Shown: piece by piece, positions 23,723 through 35,385 of the stretch | Layout: each line of letters opens with the position of its first letter | Numbering within the stretch: the stretch's first letter is position 1 | Assembly: GCA_001600455.1 (NCBI GenBank) | Contig: BCKC01000001.1 | Span: 248,001 to 312,000 of the forward strand | Source of the DNA: Endocalyx cinctus | Taxonomy: Eukaryota; Ascomycota; Sordariomycetes; Amphisphaeriales; Apiosporaceae | Direction: 5' to 3' | DNA: 64,000 nt | Program-made: the position numbers and the translations under genes | The notes under the pieces: model-generated | Databases searched by the model: none | The model's input: the letters and a program-made list of their open reading frames with translations, nothing else | Told to the model about the DNA's origin: nothing

Positions 23723-25576
23723 CTTCACGTAGTATGAGACGAGTCAAGAGAGACAAAAAAGAAAACGAGTGAGGGTATAGAAATAAAGACAAAGTTATAA
23801 ACGAAAGTTCAGGTTACGACCCGGTTAGAGTTATTTTAAAACCTGATTTAAATACAAAGTGGAATAGAATATTACCATATTACCATAATACCATAATTAA
23901 TGAGTGCACCAACGGGTGGTTATATGAAAGCTGAAAGATCTTCTCTTTACGCACAACACGGACGAGATAATCTGGGCTTACTTACTATACAATACATTAG
24001 CCCCTAGCTGACCTACCGCGTCAATGTCACCAAGTCGAGTTCAAAGTGTATGCATCTTCGCAATGTGTCGCCATCTGAGCGTGCAAAGTTCATTTGGAAC
24101 CCGCAGTTTAAGAATCCTTGTCGAACGGGAAAGAGAGAGAAAAGAAAAAAGAAGAATACGAGCCATCCCACTCTGCAGGTAACGCTAAGTATGATTCTGG
24201 ACGGTATAATACAACCAATCGGCGGTATAACAATTAACTTAAGATATTAGACAGCTTTACAGCCGCAGGCGGTCGTAGGAGCAGCTAATGCAAGCCAACA
24301 GACCTAGCAAATTGGGCAGTACTTTCATTCGTTAAAGTTGGGAACTACCCACTGAAGCCTATCATCAACCTTGGAAGTGGTTGGTGCTGACGGTTGTAAC
24401 CCAAGAAACTTTTTTTTTTCTTGGGAAGGAAAAAAAAAAAGTTGAAAGAAAAAGAGAGACGATGATGGGAATAGACACGGACACGATAAGGATCCCCCAT
24501 CACATTCACACTAAATTCTCAGGCGCCGAGACCTGAACTTTCAGTGGGTGTAATGGCTTTTTTTAATGAACAAAAAAAAAAAAAAAACCAAGACAAGGCG
24601 TGTAGGCTGATCGGACTGAAGTTGTAATGACCTGTCTATTTAACTTTGAAATCATTCCAACGATACGGGTCGATACGGGTCGCATTTGATTTCGTGAGAT
24701 GATGATAATAAAACAGGGGCGTAATTTATGTGATCTGATTTCTCCGTATGTAACGTTTGGTAGGATGTATGCGTATGTGTATGCGCTGTCGTGTCGAAGA
24801 AGATCACAGATGGTACTAGGTTTATAGGAATTACATTGACCTTCTTTTTTCGACGGATCGGGGATGGCGCATTTGCTGCTTTTACTCAGGCTCGCTTTTG
24901 GTCACTTATCAGCCAGCCAAGTATCCTGAGCAGTTATATTTATGCATACTTATGAATAAGTTATGCGCGGGGGGGGGGGGGGAACGAATCGTAAAAGAAA
25001 ACGGTTTTTACTCCGTATAGTTTAATTAATCAGTGTGGTTTATATCTTTATATCTAAATCTGACTTTACATTTAAATCTGTATTTACTCCCGCCTTCCAG
25101 CCGGGACGAAAGCTTAGGGGTTCTTCCGATCCAATCTGCCGAGATACTCAGCAAGCGATCCGGAAATTCGACGCGACATAACCATTAACTGTAAGCGCTT
25201 CATATTTATATCTGGTCTCGCTCTAAGCTACCTGGCTACCTTATAGGTGGCTGCGTAAAGAGTGGCTAAGTAATTTTTAACATGCTCTTGAGTGTTGGCT
25301 GAACGAATGGCTCATACATGCATGAAAGGGGTATTTTGGATTATATGCGTCATGTTCGGTCCGATTCAGGCAGCGAGCTACCTGTTGGTAAGTAATACCA
25401 CCAGTCGAAGTTTCAACAATATGTCAGGGGTATAAATTTATGTACATAAGCGACCCTATACCTCAATTCTTGTCATTGCCAAATTCTGTGGCATTACCTG
25501 ACTCTTTCTATCAATGTTCAGAAGGCTTTTATCCCACATTTACCTTACTATACTTCCTAACGTCTAATTTATACTC
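23723..25576. other. AT-rich divergent spacer with homopolymer runs
   Basis: Contains A/T runs (24410-24440, 24571-24587), a 14-nt G-run at 24969-24982 and a TACTCCGTA copy at 25009-25017. No frame longer than about 65 codons and no conserved motif. Confidence 0.5.
24969..24982. repeat. G14 homopolymer
   Basis: A run of fourteen G in AT-rich spacer DNA. Confidence 0.95.
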
Positions 25577-26356
25577 ATGAAACCCTCAATTCTTCTTGTC
25601 CATGGCGGTTGGCATGTCCCAAAGAGTTATGCCAACCTCGTCGCCGTCCTTGAATCACTTGGATTTGAAGTTCACGTCCCACGTCTGCCCTCTGTAAACA
25701 ACGTCCGGCCACCTAAAGGTGATCTGCATGACGATACAAAGACTATTCGTAACTTTGCCGAGAAGCTCTTAAAGGAAGGAAAAACTATTATTGCCCTTCT
25801 CCATTCTTATGGCGGTCTTGTTGGTTCAAATGCTTTATACGGGCTAGGGCTTCAAACCCGGTCTACGCAAGGGCTCCCAGGCGGTATCTTCCATCTCATA
25901 TATTTAGCAGGATACATGATACTAAAAGGAAAAACGATGATCGACAAAATACGAGAATTCGGGCACGAATCTTTTATTCCAATTAACTTCGACATAGCTG
26001 AGGATGGTAGTGTTCTACATCGGTATCCTAAAGAAGTCGTTGTGAATCCACAACCCGGAGAAGTAAATGAGAAAGAACTTGACGATTACCTTGATACCTT
26101 CGAGCGCTGGAATTATGAATGTATATCTCAGGAGGCTGAGCATGAAGCATGGCGCGAGATTCCTGTATCATACGTTTTTACAACCCATGATCAAGTGGTA
26201 GCTCCTCCTTACCAAAAACACTTCGTCGAAACTATGGAAAGGATTAAGGGCTGCAAGGTTCAAACATTTCTACTAAAGACTGGTCACTGTCCTAACTTTA
26301 CCGCCGTCGATAGCGTGGTAGATATAGTTAAGAAGGTATTCGAAAATCAGGAGTGA
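25577..26356 (+). CDS. alpha/beta-hydrolase, small esterase type
   Basis: An intronless 259-residue cytosolic alpha/beta-hydrolase. The N terminus opens directly with strand 3 and the oxyanion motif ILLVHGGWH. The nucleophile elbow is ALLHSYGGLVG (Ser in HSYGG, residue about 78), and the catalytic His lies in TGHCPNF near residue 244. The likely acid is Asp in YVFTTHDQVV. The family resembles small plant and bacterial esterases of the salicylate/hydroxynitrile-lyase-like fold, often annotated as AB hydrolase-1. No signal peptide is seen. Codon use is AT-rich and unlike the biased housekeeping genes around it. It stands alone between long AT-rich spacers, beside an inverted-repeat element, so it looks accessory. 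The substrate is unknown. Confidence 0.85.
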   Translation: MKPSILLVHGGWHVPKSYANLVAVLESLGFEVHVPRLPSVNNVRPPKGDLHDDTKTIRNFAEKLLKEGKTIIALLHSYGGLVGSNALYGLGLQTRSTQGLPGGIFHLIYLAGYMILKGKTMIDKIREFGHESFIPINFDIAEDGSVLHRYPKEVVVNPQPGEVNEKELDDYLDTFERWNYECISQEAEHEAWREIPVSYVFTTHDQVVAPPYQKHFVETMERIKGCKVQTFLLKTGHCPNFTAVDSVVDIVKKVFENQE

Positions 26357-27159
26357 TGGATGGATTACCCTGTATACTTCAAACTGCTGGTCATGTTCTC
26401 CTATAAAAGAGAATTTGGATTATTCGAGTACCATAACCAGCCCTGCAAGTATACTGGATTTATTGCGATTAGATACTAGTGAGCTGAAACAGCTGCTTAA
26501 ATTGAAGATTGCATATCGAGAGTTATGTAACAGGAAAAAAAGCTCAGGTATACTATTCGACTCATAAACGAACACCTTCTCGCACTACAATTTTCACCAT
26601 CTAACACCTATGCCATAAACCATGATCAGACACCGATTTTAGGCTTCTGTCCAACTACTGTCCATCTAGTTAATGCCCGGTACGCTTCATTGTACACGCT
26701 TCCGTGTCTGTCTATGATGGGGCCCAAGGCCTAGACGTCTAGTTTAGAAAGTCTTCTAATTTTAATAGTGTTAAATATACCAAGGGCACCCAATAGAGAT
26801 AAAGATTCCAGTGCATATAGTATTCAAGCCATCCTGTTAACTATACGCGATGACATGTAATTAAGTTGAATGTATTGTCCATATACAATTGCTTAGTATT
26901 ACCAACGTAATCAATTATAATTTAGTGATCTGTTGCTTTTCCATTCAGCTCTAGGCGTTGCTTGGAAATTCCAGATATTTCATTTACCCAGTTACTAGTT
27001 AATAGGTTCTCGCTTCAAGCTTTAAACCATTTATATACTGATCAATTAAATTATGGAATTACATCCAACGTCGTTTATAAAGTTAAAATTCAGATAATTT
27101 GGGGCTGGGTATGTCTTCTTAGTAATTAGGGGGTTGTTATTTAGCCACAACTTAAACGG
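26357..27159. other. AT-rich intergenic
   Basis: 3' flank of the hydrolase gene; no gene or repeat recognised until the inverted-repeat element begins near 27160. Confidence 0.5.
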
Positions 27160-28105
27160 ATAACTGCCCGTAATAAACATTATTACGGTAAAAGTGATTT
27201 ACAGAGAAGGATTTATGCAAATTTTTATTTTATATATCGTGTTCATTTCCGGACATAACTCCGCCTAAGCTCATATATATCAGAATCCAGTTTAAAGCAG
27301 CGTGCTCAGGTACACATCGAGCACCCAATCCCTGCTGTAAAACCTATTTATCAGGATAGACCAAAGATGGAAATCCTTTCGAACCCCCCAGCCCCCCTGT
27401 TCCTAGATCTGGCTCGGTAAGCTGAGCCGAGTTTTTAAATTAGACCACCACGGACAACATCTGTTTGTTCTTCGGGCAAAAGCCTCCCCGATACATGTGC
27501 ATACTCATGTAAGTTTACGAGCTCACTGCAGCTTATCTCACCAGTAGTGAAAGAACATCTTCAGCTGCCCGATTTGTACAATCCATGATATTCAAAACGA
27601 TATGAGGACCCGGACTACAGGTCCGTGTTAGATTAAGGCAATCGATCCCACTACCCCGACGGACTGTTCGATGAGCTGTGCAAGAGCCACGCCACTTGGG
27701 TAACTTCTTTCCGATATGTCATAAATACATTGTGATGAATGCTTCGAAGTAGGCGGAAGGGAAGATACTTAACAGATAGAACAGATAAATAGTGAATTGG
27801 TATTGACGAAATTTTCAGTGCAAGGGAAGTACAAGATGCCCCCACGTTGTGGTGTACATTTCACATTACTACACTACCTGTATAGTTACTTTTACCTGAT
27901 AAATGGGATTTACATCAAGGATTGGGTGCTCGATATATACTAAGCTACGCCGCTGTTCAAACTGGCGGATTGGCTGGCTGGCTTGGCTTGAGTATGTTCG
28001 GAACTGAATATATTGTAAAAATAGAAATTTGCATAAGTATTTCTCGTAAATAACTTTTAACGTAATAAACGGCTATTTATCAATAATCTTTATTACGGTT
28101 AGACA
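27160..28105. mobile_element. element with about 200-bp inverted arms
   Basis: The left arm (about 27160-27353) and right arm (about 27895-28105) are imperfect inverted copies. Matching blocks include CCGTAATAAA, TTATGCAAATTT, CGAGCACCCAATCC (27318-27331, inverse at 27919-27932) and TTTATCAGG (27346-27354, inverse at 27895-27903). The 540-bp centre has no long open frame. This fits a decayed foldback or long-TIR DNA element, or two inverted copies of one small repeat. I could not fix a target-site duplication. Confidence 0.65.
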
Positions 28106-28236
28106 CTCATAAATTTACGGCCTTTAAGCAGAGAAGATATTAAGTTAACGGAGTTGTATACACAATATATTCCCCATCGCTGTACGCTTAATAAAGTACT
28201 GGTTGTTTTCACATAGCCAGACTCAACATTAAAAGT

Positions 28237-28797
28237 TTACCCGGAGACCTCGACGAACTCCCAAAGGATAGCTTCGTCTGGCGAGCCGACATCAACCACC
28301 TGCTCGTCTTGCTTCCTGCCCACCATCCTCAGATGGTGCCACTTTTCGGGCGACAAGAGATGGTAACCCCGGTCACGATAATTGCGAGCTTGCAAGTATT
28401 CCCAATCCCGATGCCACCTGACCGCGGCTCGGTACCTGCCTTGGCCGTCGCGCCCCAGATAGTGACCGGAGTGGGCTTCGATCAGCCCCAGCCAGCCGTT
28501 GCTTTCGATACAGTGCCAGAGGTAGCCGTCGTTGACGCCATTTATCCCGTCGTACCGTCTCAGCTCGATTGTCTTCTGGTCCACCCGCGAGAGGGCTTTA
28601 CCCGATTCTCGATCGCGGATCAGGTACGTTTTGCCCGACGCTAGTGCCCTGCCCATGCTGCCCATGTAGAAATCTTTGTAGGGAGGGGGTTGGGTTGGAG
28701 TATCTGTCTGTGCTGTACTGTGTGTAGGTGTGTAGGCGGTTGTCGTTGAGGAGTCTGACGTAGCCGATTCGCTATCATTCATCTGGTGATTAGACAT
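28237..28797 (-). CDS. beta-trefoil/fascin-like protein, hypothetical
   Basis: This intronless gene gives 186 residues from the ATG at 28797; the frame is open a little further but only from a TTG. The first 45 residues are polar, Ser/Thr-rich and probably disordered, ending in a Pro-rich PPPYKDFYMG. The rest resembles a family of unnamed fungal proteins with a single fascin-like beta-trefoil fold. It shows an opening GKTYLIRDRESGKALS, a central WHCIESNGWLGLIEAHSGHYLGRDG, then REYLQAR-like and YHLLSPEKWHHLRMV strands and a closing ILWEFVEVSG. No signal peptide or membrane segment is seen. Such folds commonly bind sugars or actin, but nothing here decides the ligand. It is well supported as a gene and its role is unknown. 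Confidence 0.75.
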   Translation of the reverse strand: MSNHQMNDSESATSDSSTTTAYTPTHSTAQTDTPTQPPPYKDFYMGSMGRALASGKTYLIRDRESGKALSRVDQKTIELRRYDGINGVNDGYLWHCIESNGWLGLIEAHSGHYLGRDGQGRYRAAVRWHRDWEYLQARNYRDRGYHLLSPEKWHHLRMVGRKQDEQVVDVGSPDEAILWEFVEVSG

Positions 28798-29607
28798 AAT
28801 AGATAAAACAAGAAGATACCAAACCAATCTTTAGGTAAATAAATGTTTATAATGCTCAAATAAGCTTAACGAAGGGCGATTCCTCGGCGAAACCGAAGAC
28901 GAGGCCGGCTCCCAGATAATTAAGTAGACAACCTGCAAAATCCATTACTGCGGGACCAAGTCCCTACCTACGCCTGAAGGTGATCTGTTTGCAGGAATGC
29001 GTCACGTCATGCATGGCCATTCTCAGCCCCCTTCAGCTGTATCGGGAAAGGAACTAAGGGTAGACGCCGCAAGCCACACCTCATCCTCGCTCTCGCTCTC
29101 GGGATCTTCGTTTGTGAAGATGATGCGCCCAATTAAAAGACCTGGTCGGTTTTCCGTACATCTACATAGCTCATATCAATATCACAATAGACGAATAATG
29201 GTTTCTGTATGGAAAGAGGTCTAATTTGCGGCAAACAGAAGTTGCAGAGTCGGCGGCTATTTGCTGAAGTTAGCGTCTCATGATACATTTGCCTCTAAAT
29301 CATGATAAAGACACGTCGCCGACCTTTCGCAAGCGGCAGGCGGCATCAGTGAGGAATGACATTCGTTTGTCCCGCCACACAGCAGCGTTTCTCATGGGAA
29401 AATTCTACTAAAATAAATTAAAGAAGATTTTTCATATATGGATTTTTTTCATCGGGAATTATTCTATAAAGGGATAGTAATACGGTAAAAATTTTTCTAG
29501 TCATAAGTTTAACCGTTTTACAGTCCGTTTTTAAAACTATTACTGTAAACCGTTTGTTCCATATTTTGATGTAGTCATAAACTTTAACAAGCCTTTATCT
29601 TTCATAA
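28798..29607. other. spacer upstream of tRNA gene
   Basis: No gene. Bases 29465-29600 are AT-rich and internally repetitive: TAGTCATAA recurs at 29500 and 29571, and ATACGGTAAAA resembles a block in the element at 27160-28105. It may be an old transposon fragment, which would be a common situation beside tRNA genes, but this is weak. Confidence 0.4.
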
Positions 29608-29697
29608 TCCGAACTGGTGTAGTGGCTAACATTATCCGCTCTCAATTCCTAGCGAATGAGTTCCGGGTAGCCCAGGGTTCGATTCCCTGGTTCGGAG
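29608..29697 (+). tRNA. tRNA-Glu(CTC) with an 18-nt intron
   Basis: The cloverleaf can be folded by eye. The 7-bp acceptor stem is TCCGAAC/GTTCGGA with discriminator G at 29697. The T arm is CAGGG-TTCGATT-CCCTG. The anticodon stem is ATCCG/CGGGT, and the loop reads CTCTCA before the intron. Anticodon CTC lies at 29641-29643. The intron 29645-29662 sits at the canonical site after base 37, and base 38 is C29663. The D arm (GTGTAGTGGCTAAC) is also the B-A box region. The anticodon decodes GAG (Glu). Confidence 0.92.
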
Positions 29698-29735
29698 TAT
29701 TTTTGAGGTTTATCTCGAGGTTTTTTTTTTTTTTA
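29698..29735 (+). terminator. Pol III terminator T-runs
   Basis: A TTTTT at 29700-29704 follows the tRNA within a few bases, and a longer run of T begins near 29721; both are typical RNA polymerase III stops. Confidence 0.75.
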
Positions 29736-30239
29736 AACCTATTTGGCCTACATGGGTGGCTTCAAGGTTAAATAAATATCTAGGTAACCTCTCTATTCTT
29801 TACTCAACTCTCTAGTACATATCTACTGTATATAGTGTGACGAACATGTTTATCAGTTACTCCTTTTTTTTTCTGTTATTTTCTCATTGTGTAGGTTCCC
29901 TCTAGAGTGTAATGATATTGCTATATTTGCCTTGCTCGTAATTGATCCCCGGGGCCCCTCATTTCATCATACCAAGAATCTACGTAATATGTATTTCCGT
30001 GGTCTAGCTTTGTAAGTGAAAATACTGCATATAGCAATTACATGCTTAAAAGCATATCAAAATATGTGGGGTTTCTACTTCCAAGAAAATCGCTTAGCCC
30101 TGACCCGCCCACGAGAAAGAGAAAAAATAATTTAGTGGGATTATCATTATCCAGCTAAATTTTACCCTCATCTTTTGACTTCTTTCAACATCTCATACTA
30201 ACCAACAGGTAAAATTCCGAGACCACATCACAAGTCGAG

Positions 30240-30374
30240 GTATGTATGCGATATTGATGCTTTCATTTAATCTATTACTCTATGAATTGAATTTTTATTT
30301 TTAGTATAAAAATTCGAAGCTCAATCCCTCCAAAAACTGATTTTAAAAACTAACAATTTATTCTCAATTCGTAG
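30240..30374 (+). other. leader intron of RPL4
   Basis: GTATGT donor at 30240, CTAAC branch near 30349 and GTAG acceptor ending 30374, 18 bases ahead of the RPL4 start codon. The 135-nt intron lies wholly in the 5' leader, which is common in fungal ribosomal-protein genes. Confidence 0.7.
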
Positions 30375-30392
30375 ACCCGACCGACTTTCACA

Positions 30393-31586
30393 ATGGCCTC
30401 GAGACCGACCGTAACCATCCTCAGCGCAGATGGTACTCCTTCGGGAGCTACCCACGCCATGCCTACCGTCTTCACTGCCCCCATCCGAACTGATATCGTT
30501 CAGCAAGTCCACACCGGTATGGCCAAGAACAAGCGACAGCCCTACGCCGTGAGCGAGAAGGCCGGTCACCAAACCTCTGCCGAGTCCTGGGGTACCGGTC
30601 GTGCTGTTGCCCGTATTCCTCGTGTCTCTGGTGGTGGTACTCACCGTGCCGGTCAGGCTGCTTTCGGTAACATGTGCCGTTCCGGTCGCATGTTCGCCCC
30701 TACTAAGATCTGGCGCAAGTGGCACATCAAGATCAACCAGGGTCAGAAGTAAGTAGTAGATTGGATCTGACGAAAACTTCAAGAGAAAACCAGCCAATAA
30801 TGAAACTAACAATTATCTTTAACAAGGCGATTTGCTACTGCCTCTGCTCTTGCCGCCTCCGCCGTTCCTTCCCTTCTCTGGGCCCGTGGTCACCAGATCT
30901 CTTCCGTCCCCGAGGTTCCCCTTGTCGTTGACTCGGCCGTCTTCGAGGGAGCTGCTGCCGCCAAGACCGCTAAGGCTTTCGCTATCCTGAGCGCTGTCGG
31001 TGCTTCCGCCGATATCGAGAAGGCTAAGAAGTCGAAGAAGCTCCGTGCTGGTAAGGGTAAGATGCGAGGCCGACGCCACCGCCAGCGACGTGGTCCCCTC
31101 GTCATCTACGACCCCGAGGTCGATGGCAAGGAGCTCGTCAAGGGTTGCCGTAACCTTCCCGGTGTTGAGACCTGCTCGGTCTTCGCCCTCAACCTTCTCC
31201 AGCTCGCCCCTGGTGGTCACCTCGGCCGATTCATCGTCTGGACCTCTGCCGCTTTCAAGGCTCTCGACAGCATATACGGCACTACCACCGCCCCCTCCGA
31301 GCTCAAGAAGGACTTCCTCCTCCCCTCGAACCTCGTCTCGAACGCCGACTTGGGCCGTCTCATCAACAGCTCCGAAATCCAGAGCGTGCTCGAGGAGCCC
31401 AAGGGCTACGCCTTGACCAAGCGTGCTGGTGTGCAGAAGAACCCTCTCCGCAACAAGCAGGTCATGCTCCGTTTCAACCCGTACCACACCGCTTTCGTCA
31501 AGAACGGACTTGGATCGCAGAAGAAGGAGGCCACTAAGCCCCCCAAGACCCCCAAGACCTTCTTGAACCTCGTGAACGAAAACTAA
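30393..31586 (+). CDS. rpl4: 60S ribosomal protein L4 (uL4)
   Basis: A large-subunit ribosomal protein with a long loop reaching the exit tunnel. Exons are 30393-30748 and 30827-31586, joined over a 78-nt intron (GTAAGT donor, CTAAC branch, ACAAG end), giving 371 residues. Recognisable blocks are [14 protein letters not shown], the tunnel-loop region with [32 protein letters not shown], the basic [17 protein letters not shown] motif and [16 protein letters not shown] near the C terminus. The strong codon bias fits very high expression. The gene also has a leader intron. It converges on the aminotransferase gene at 32495. Confidence 0.96.
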
Positions 31587-32494
31587 ATGAAATAGACTAG
31601 TAGCTTGGTGAGCAGCCTAGTCTGTAGTGGTGTGTGGGTTGATAAAAAGAAATTATTTTATAAAAAAAACCTTGATAGTGTGTCTACGGCGTAATGGTTC
31701 ATAGGGACTCTCATGATGAATCGATGGACTCTGACTTCATTTTTCTACGTTATCCTGCGCATGGTTATCTTGAACCATTTTCTCCTGCTACGTGAACCTG
31801 TGAAGTCTGTTTTGTGATCATATTAGTAGACCGTTGCGGACTTAGAATGATTATAGTCTTAAACATGCCTAAATCCTACTTTATATACTAAATATCAAGG
31901 CATCCGTAGACACTTTGGCATCTAGTGACTTATAAGGTTAAGATGTTCCAAATAGCATTAGCAAGATATGCAGTATGGATATCCATCTATGTATAGACGT
32001 TGCGTACTCCCGCGGCGTTGAAATAACGTTTTGATTAACTCGTTACCTATCACGTCATCTTTACATAGAGCACCTCATCTCTAACTAGGACGTAAGTATA
32101 ATAAACTTCTGGACAGATCAAATGGATACTTCCACTTTTTTCCCCTCCGCCCTACATACATAATCACATATAGGTATATATAAACAAAATGTTATAAAAA
32201 CTCTGCATATCCAGCACACCAACATGGATATTTTATAAGAGAAAAAAAATAAGGGGCTGAAAGTATTTTTTCAACGTAACTCGATCCTACATACAGCCAA
32301 TCGACCAATTCATTTTACTCACATAACCAACAGATACTACGCTATGCGCACATAAAACGAAATATTTACGTTATTTCCCTACTCCTAACTAACAAATCCC
32401 ATAAAAAGAAAAGTCTCGCGTGTGTTTTGTTTTCGTTTCAATCCCGTATCGCACACTCATTTCACTCATCGTTCATCATCCCTTTTTTTTTTTC
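31587..32494. other. convergent spacer
   Basis: AT-rich 3' flanks of RPL4 and the aminotransferase gene. No gene supported. Confidence 0.5.
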
Positions 32495-34697
32495 TTAACA
32501 TCCCATCCAGGACCCCAAATTCACCAAACCCTCGCGACTCTGCAAGACGTCGCTAACGTTCGCGCCGTCGAGCTCGGACAACAAATCCTCCAACTCCTTC
32601 ACCTTCTTGACGCGCCAAAACTTCTGGACGCCGAGGGCGAAGCGTAAGGAGCAAGCGTCGATGTTCTCCTCCGTCTCGGCGGCGAAGCACATGCGATCGT
32701 AGGCCCAGCCGCGCTCCTCGCGGATCTTGGGGGTCATACTGAACATGGTGCCCGGGCTGGCGAGGACGAGGTGAGGCTTCTTGGTGAGGAAGAGCATGAG
32801 GGCGGTCGAGAGGGCGGTGCCGTTGACGACGTTGCCCTTGGACCCGATCGCCTTCCAGAGCGGGTGGGTCTCGAACCGCATCCGGATCCAGAGGAACATG
32901 CCGCCCCGGGGCCAGTCGAAGTCGTACAGCTTCGTCTTGGTGATGACGCCCCAGTCGGCGTCCGAGTCCCGCACGGGCGTCGACTGTTTTAGTTGGTACG
33001 CGTTCTCCTCCAGGATCGCGCACATGCGGTTCATCCGCCGCTCGTACTCGCCCCGCAGGCCGGCAAGCCACCGGACCCAGCCGTCCATCTTCCAGCCCGA
33101 GAAGACGGCCTGCTCGCGGGCGGAGCGCGACTTGAAGGCCGCCATGGCCTCGGCCTGCGGTCCCATGAGCACTTCGGCCACCATGACCTGCACGAAACCG
33201 GAGGGCTGCTGCGTGCCCGACTCGCTGATCCGGACGATCCTCTCGCATATCTCGGGCGTCGACGTGACGAAGCCCAGACGGCAACCGGGGGCGATGGTCT
33301 TGGAGAAAGTATCGAGGCGCACGACACGGCCGTCTACGTCGATGTTCAGGTACGACGGCACGAGCGAGTCCAGGAACGGGTAGCCGGATTTCTTCTCGAG
33401 CGTGTTGACGAGCTTTGACTCGGTCGGGATAGGGCGACCGCGCGCCTTGGCCTCCTCGACCTCAGCGGACGGGTACTGCAGGTACCAATAAGGGTCGTCC
33501 TCGACGATTATGACGTCATATTTGCTGCAAATTTCATATATCTCCTTTCTGCGCTCTAGCGACAGCACTCCGCCAACCGGGTTGTGTCCCATGCTATAAA
33601 AACGTCAGTTAGTATTATAACGGTTATAAATCGTATGGGTGACTATCTTCCGCTATGTTTCCTTTCTAGAAGGAACTAATATCTAGAAAAAGGAGATTGG
33701 GGTGGGGGAGGGTAAAGCTTACGTGACGTGGTACATAATATGCGGTCGCTTGCCCTTTGAGTGATCCCAGTTGGCGAGGACGTCTTCCAAGCCGCCGGGG
33801 CCATAGGGAAGCATACCTTCGGAGTCCATCTCGACGGGGACGGGCTGAACACCACGCGGTATCGACTGGGCGAGAGGGTTGGGGTACATGAAGACCTCGG
33901 ACAGCAAGCCAGGCCTGTCGCGAATATCGTCCTTCCCCTCGACCCAGACGTTGGTGAACAGCTCGAGCGCCTTGGAGAAACCGTCGGTGGAGCCGGTGGT
34001 GAAGACGACCTCGGGTCCGCCCCGGTACGGGACGTTCGGGTGCAGGCACTCGCGCGCGAACTGGCGGATGAAGGAGAGGAGCGGCGGGTATCCGTTCGCC
34101 TGGCCGTACTGCAGCGCCGTCGACAGGTCGATCTTCTTCATCGGGTCGGAGGCGGCGACGTCGTGAGGGACGACCAGGTGCGAGGCCGTCTTAGCGTCCG
34201 GGGCCAAGGTGGCCGACGCCATCTGCTTGGAGATAAAAACCGCGTCGGAGTCGGAGTCGACGCCCGGACGGTTGGAGCTTGGGGTCCATCGGGTCGGGTT
34301 AGCGACCTGGGCCTCGAGAGTGTCGAAGGGGAAGAACTGCGGGTTTGGAAGACCTATATTCGTAATGACGTAATTTGCCTTGGTAAGTTTGACTGTTCGT
34401 GCACCACATATCTATATACTTAGGTAAGGAGTAGAGATATATTTATTTATATATATCATAAAAACGTAGAGAAAGAATTGTGGGTCACGAACCTCCGGCA
34501 AGATTGCCAATGCCCGGAATCTGGAAGTACTTGTAGTATGCTTTCATGCTATTCGGGACTCGATTCTTGGATACGTGGGAATAATGATGGCTCATATCTT
34601 TAGGAGGTAACTTGGGGTCATCCAAGGGAGCCGGAGCTGCCGCCGGCTCGGCCACGGATGGCAAGCTGGAGGTGCTGCTGTAGATTGAGTTATCCAT
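32495..34697 (-). CDS. aromatic amino-acid aminotransferase, Aro8 type
   Basis: A PLP-dependent class I/II aminotransferase of the Aro8/KAT-II group, converting aromatic amino acids (and often 2-aminoadipate or kynurenine) to 2-oxo acids. The three-exon model is 34697-34493, 34353-33723 and 33593-32495 (introns 139 and 129 nt), giving 644 residues; intron 1 uses a GTTCGT donor. Key blocks are LAGGLPNPQFFPF near the first splice junction, ALQYGQANGYPPLLSFIRQF, TTGSTDGFSKALELF, MGHNPVGGVLSLERR, IIVEDDPYWYLQYP, and the PLP lysine Lys377 in DTFSKTIAPGCRLGF. It is longer than yeast Aro8 (500 residues), with a Pro/Ala-rich N terminus and inserts near residues 120 and 440. The start codon faces the Zn2Cys6 gene at 36312 across 1.6 kb containing a MITE. 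Confidence 0.9.
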
Positions 34698-35383
34698 ATT
34701 GGAATTCCTAGCCGTCGCTTTACTCGCTATAGAAGGGTATCGATTTATAATACACTATTTACTAACTCATGCGTGTACAAGGATTTCAACTATAAATTCA
34801 AGTAAACTTGGTAATAATTTCGGAAACAAAGATGATGATTCCAAAGGCTAATAAGGAGAAGGAGAAGAAGAAGACAAAAAAAAAGAGGAATTATATGTCA
34901 GGAAAAGAAAGAATACATATTTTGTGAATGCAAAATCGATGATAGCAAGCAGCTTACAATTACAGTATTAACCCTTGGAGATAAGTGATGAAAGTGATAA
35001 GCCGATTACAAATGCATATATATACTACACTACATATACACACTAAATGTTGCCAAGTTTCTTCCAGTGCTGGAATTTTGGGAGGACCCCGAAATCCGGC
35101 GGATGGTAATCAAAAATGGAGATCGGTTCACCTGGACTGCCTGGCCTGATCGAAAGCTTTGGGTATCTGGGGCAAAGGGGGCGAAATATAACGATAAGGA
35201 TGCAGATAGACTAAACTAATTGTAGCCATTTTCCTTACAGTAGGACTCCGCCACGTTTAAAACGAAAATCAACGTCTTCTGATTGGAGAAGATACTCCTA
35301 GCAAATATGGTATTCAGTATCTCTTGTAATGATTACCAGTTAAGTACCTAGGAGGTAGTTATAGCCACTATTAGGTACCCAAA
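34698..35383. other. divergent promoter region, left part
   Basis: AT-rich upstream DNA of the aminotransferase gene; an A/G-rich patch lies at 34830-34890. No gene supported. Confidence 0.45.
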
Positions 35384-35385
35384 TA

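Noticed and set aside
30819..31487. 222-codon minus-strand frame over RPL4 exon 2
   Set aside because: Antisense shadow of a strongly biased ribosomal-protein exon.
33761..34423. 220-codon plus-strand frame over the aminotransferase gene
   Set aside because: Antisense to a conserved enzyme exon, no family motif.
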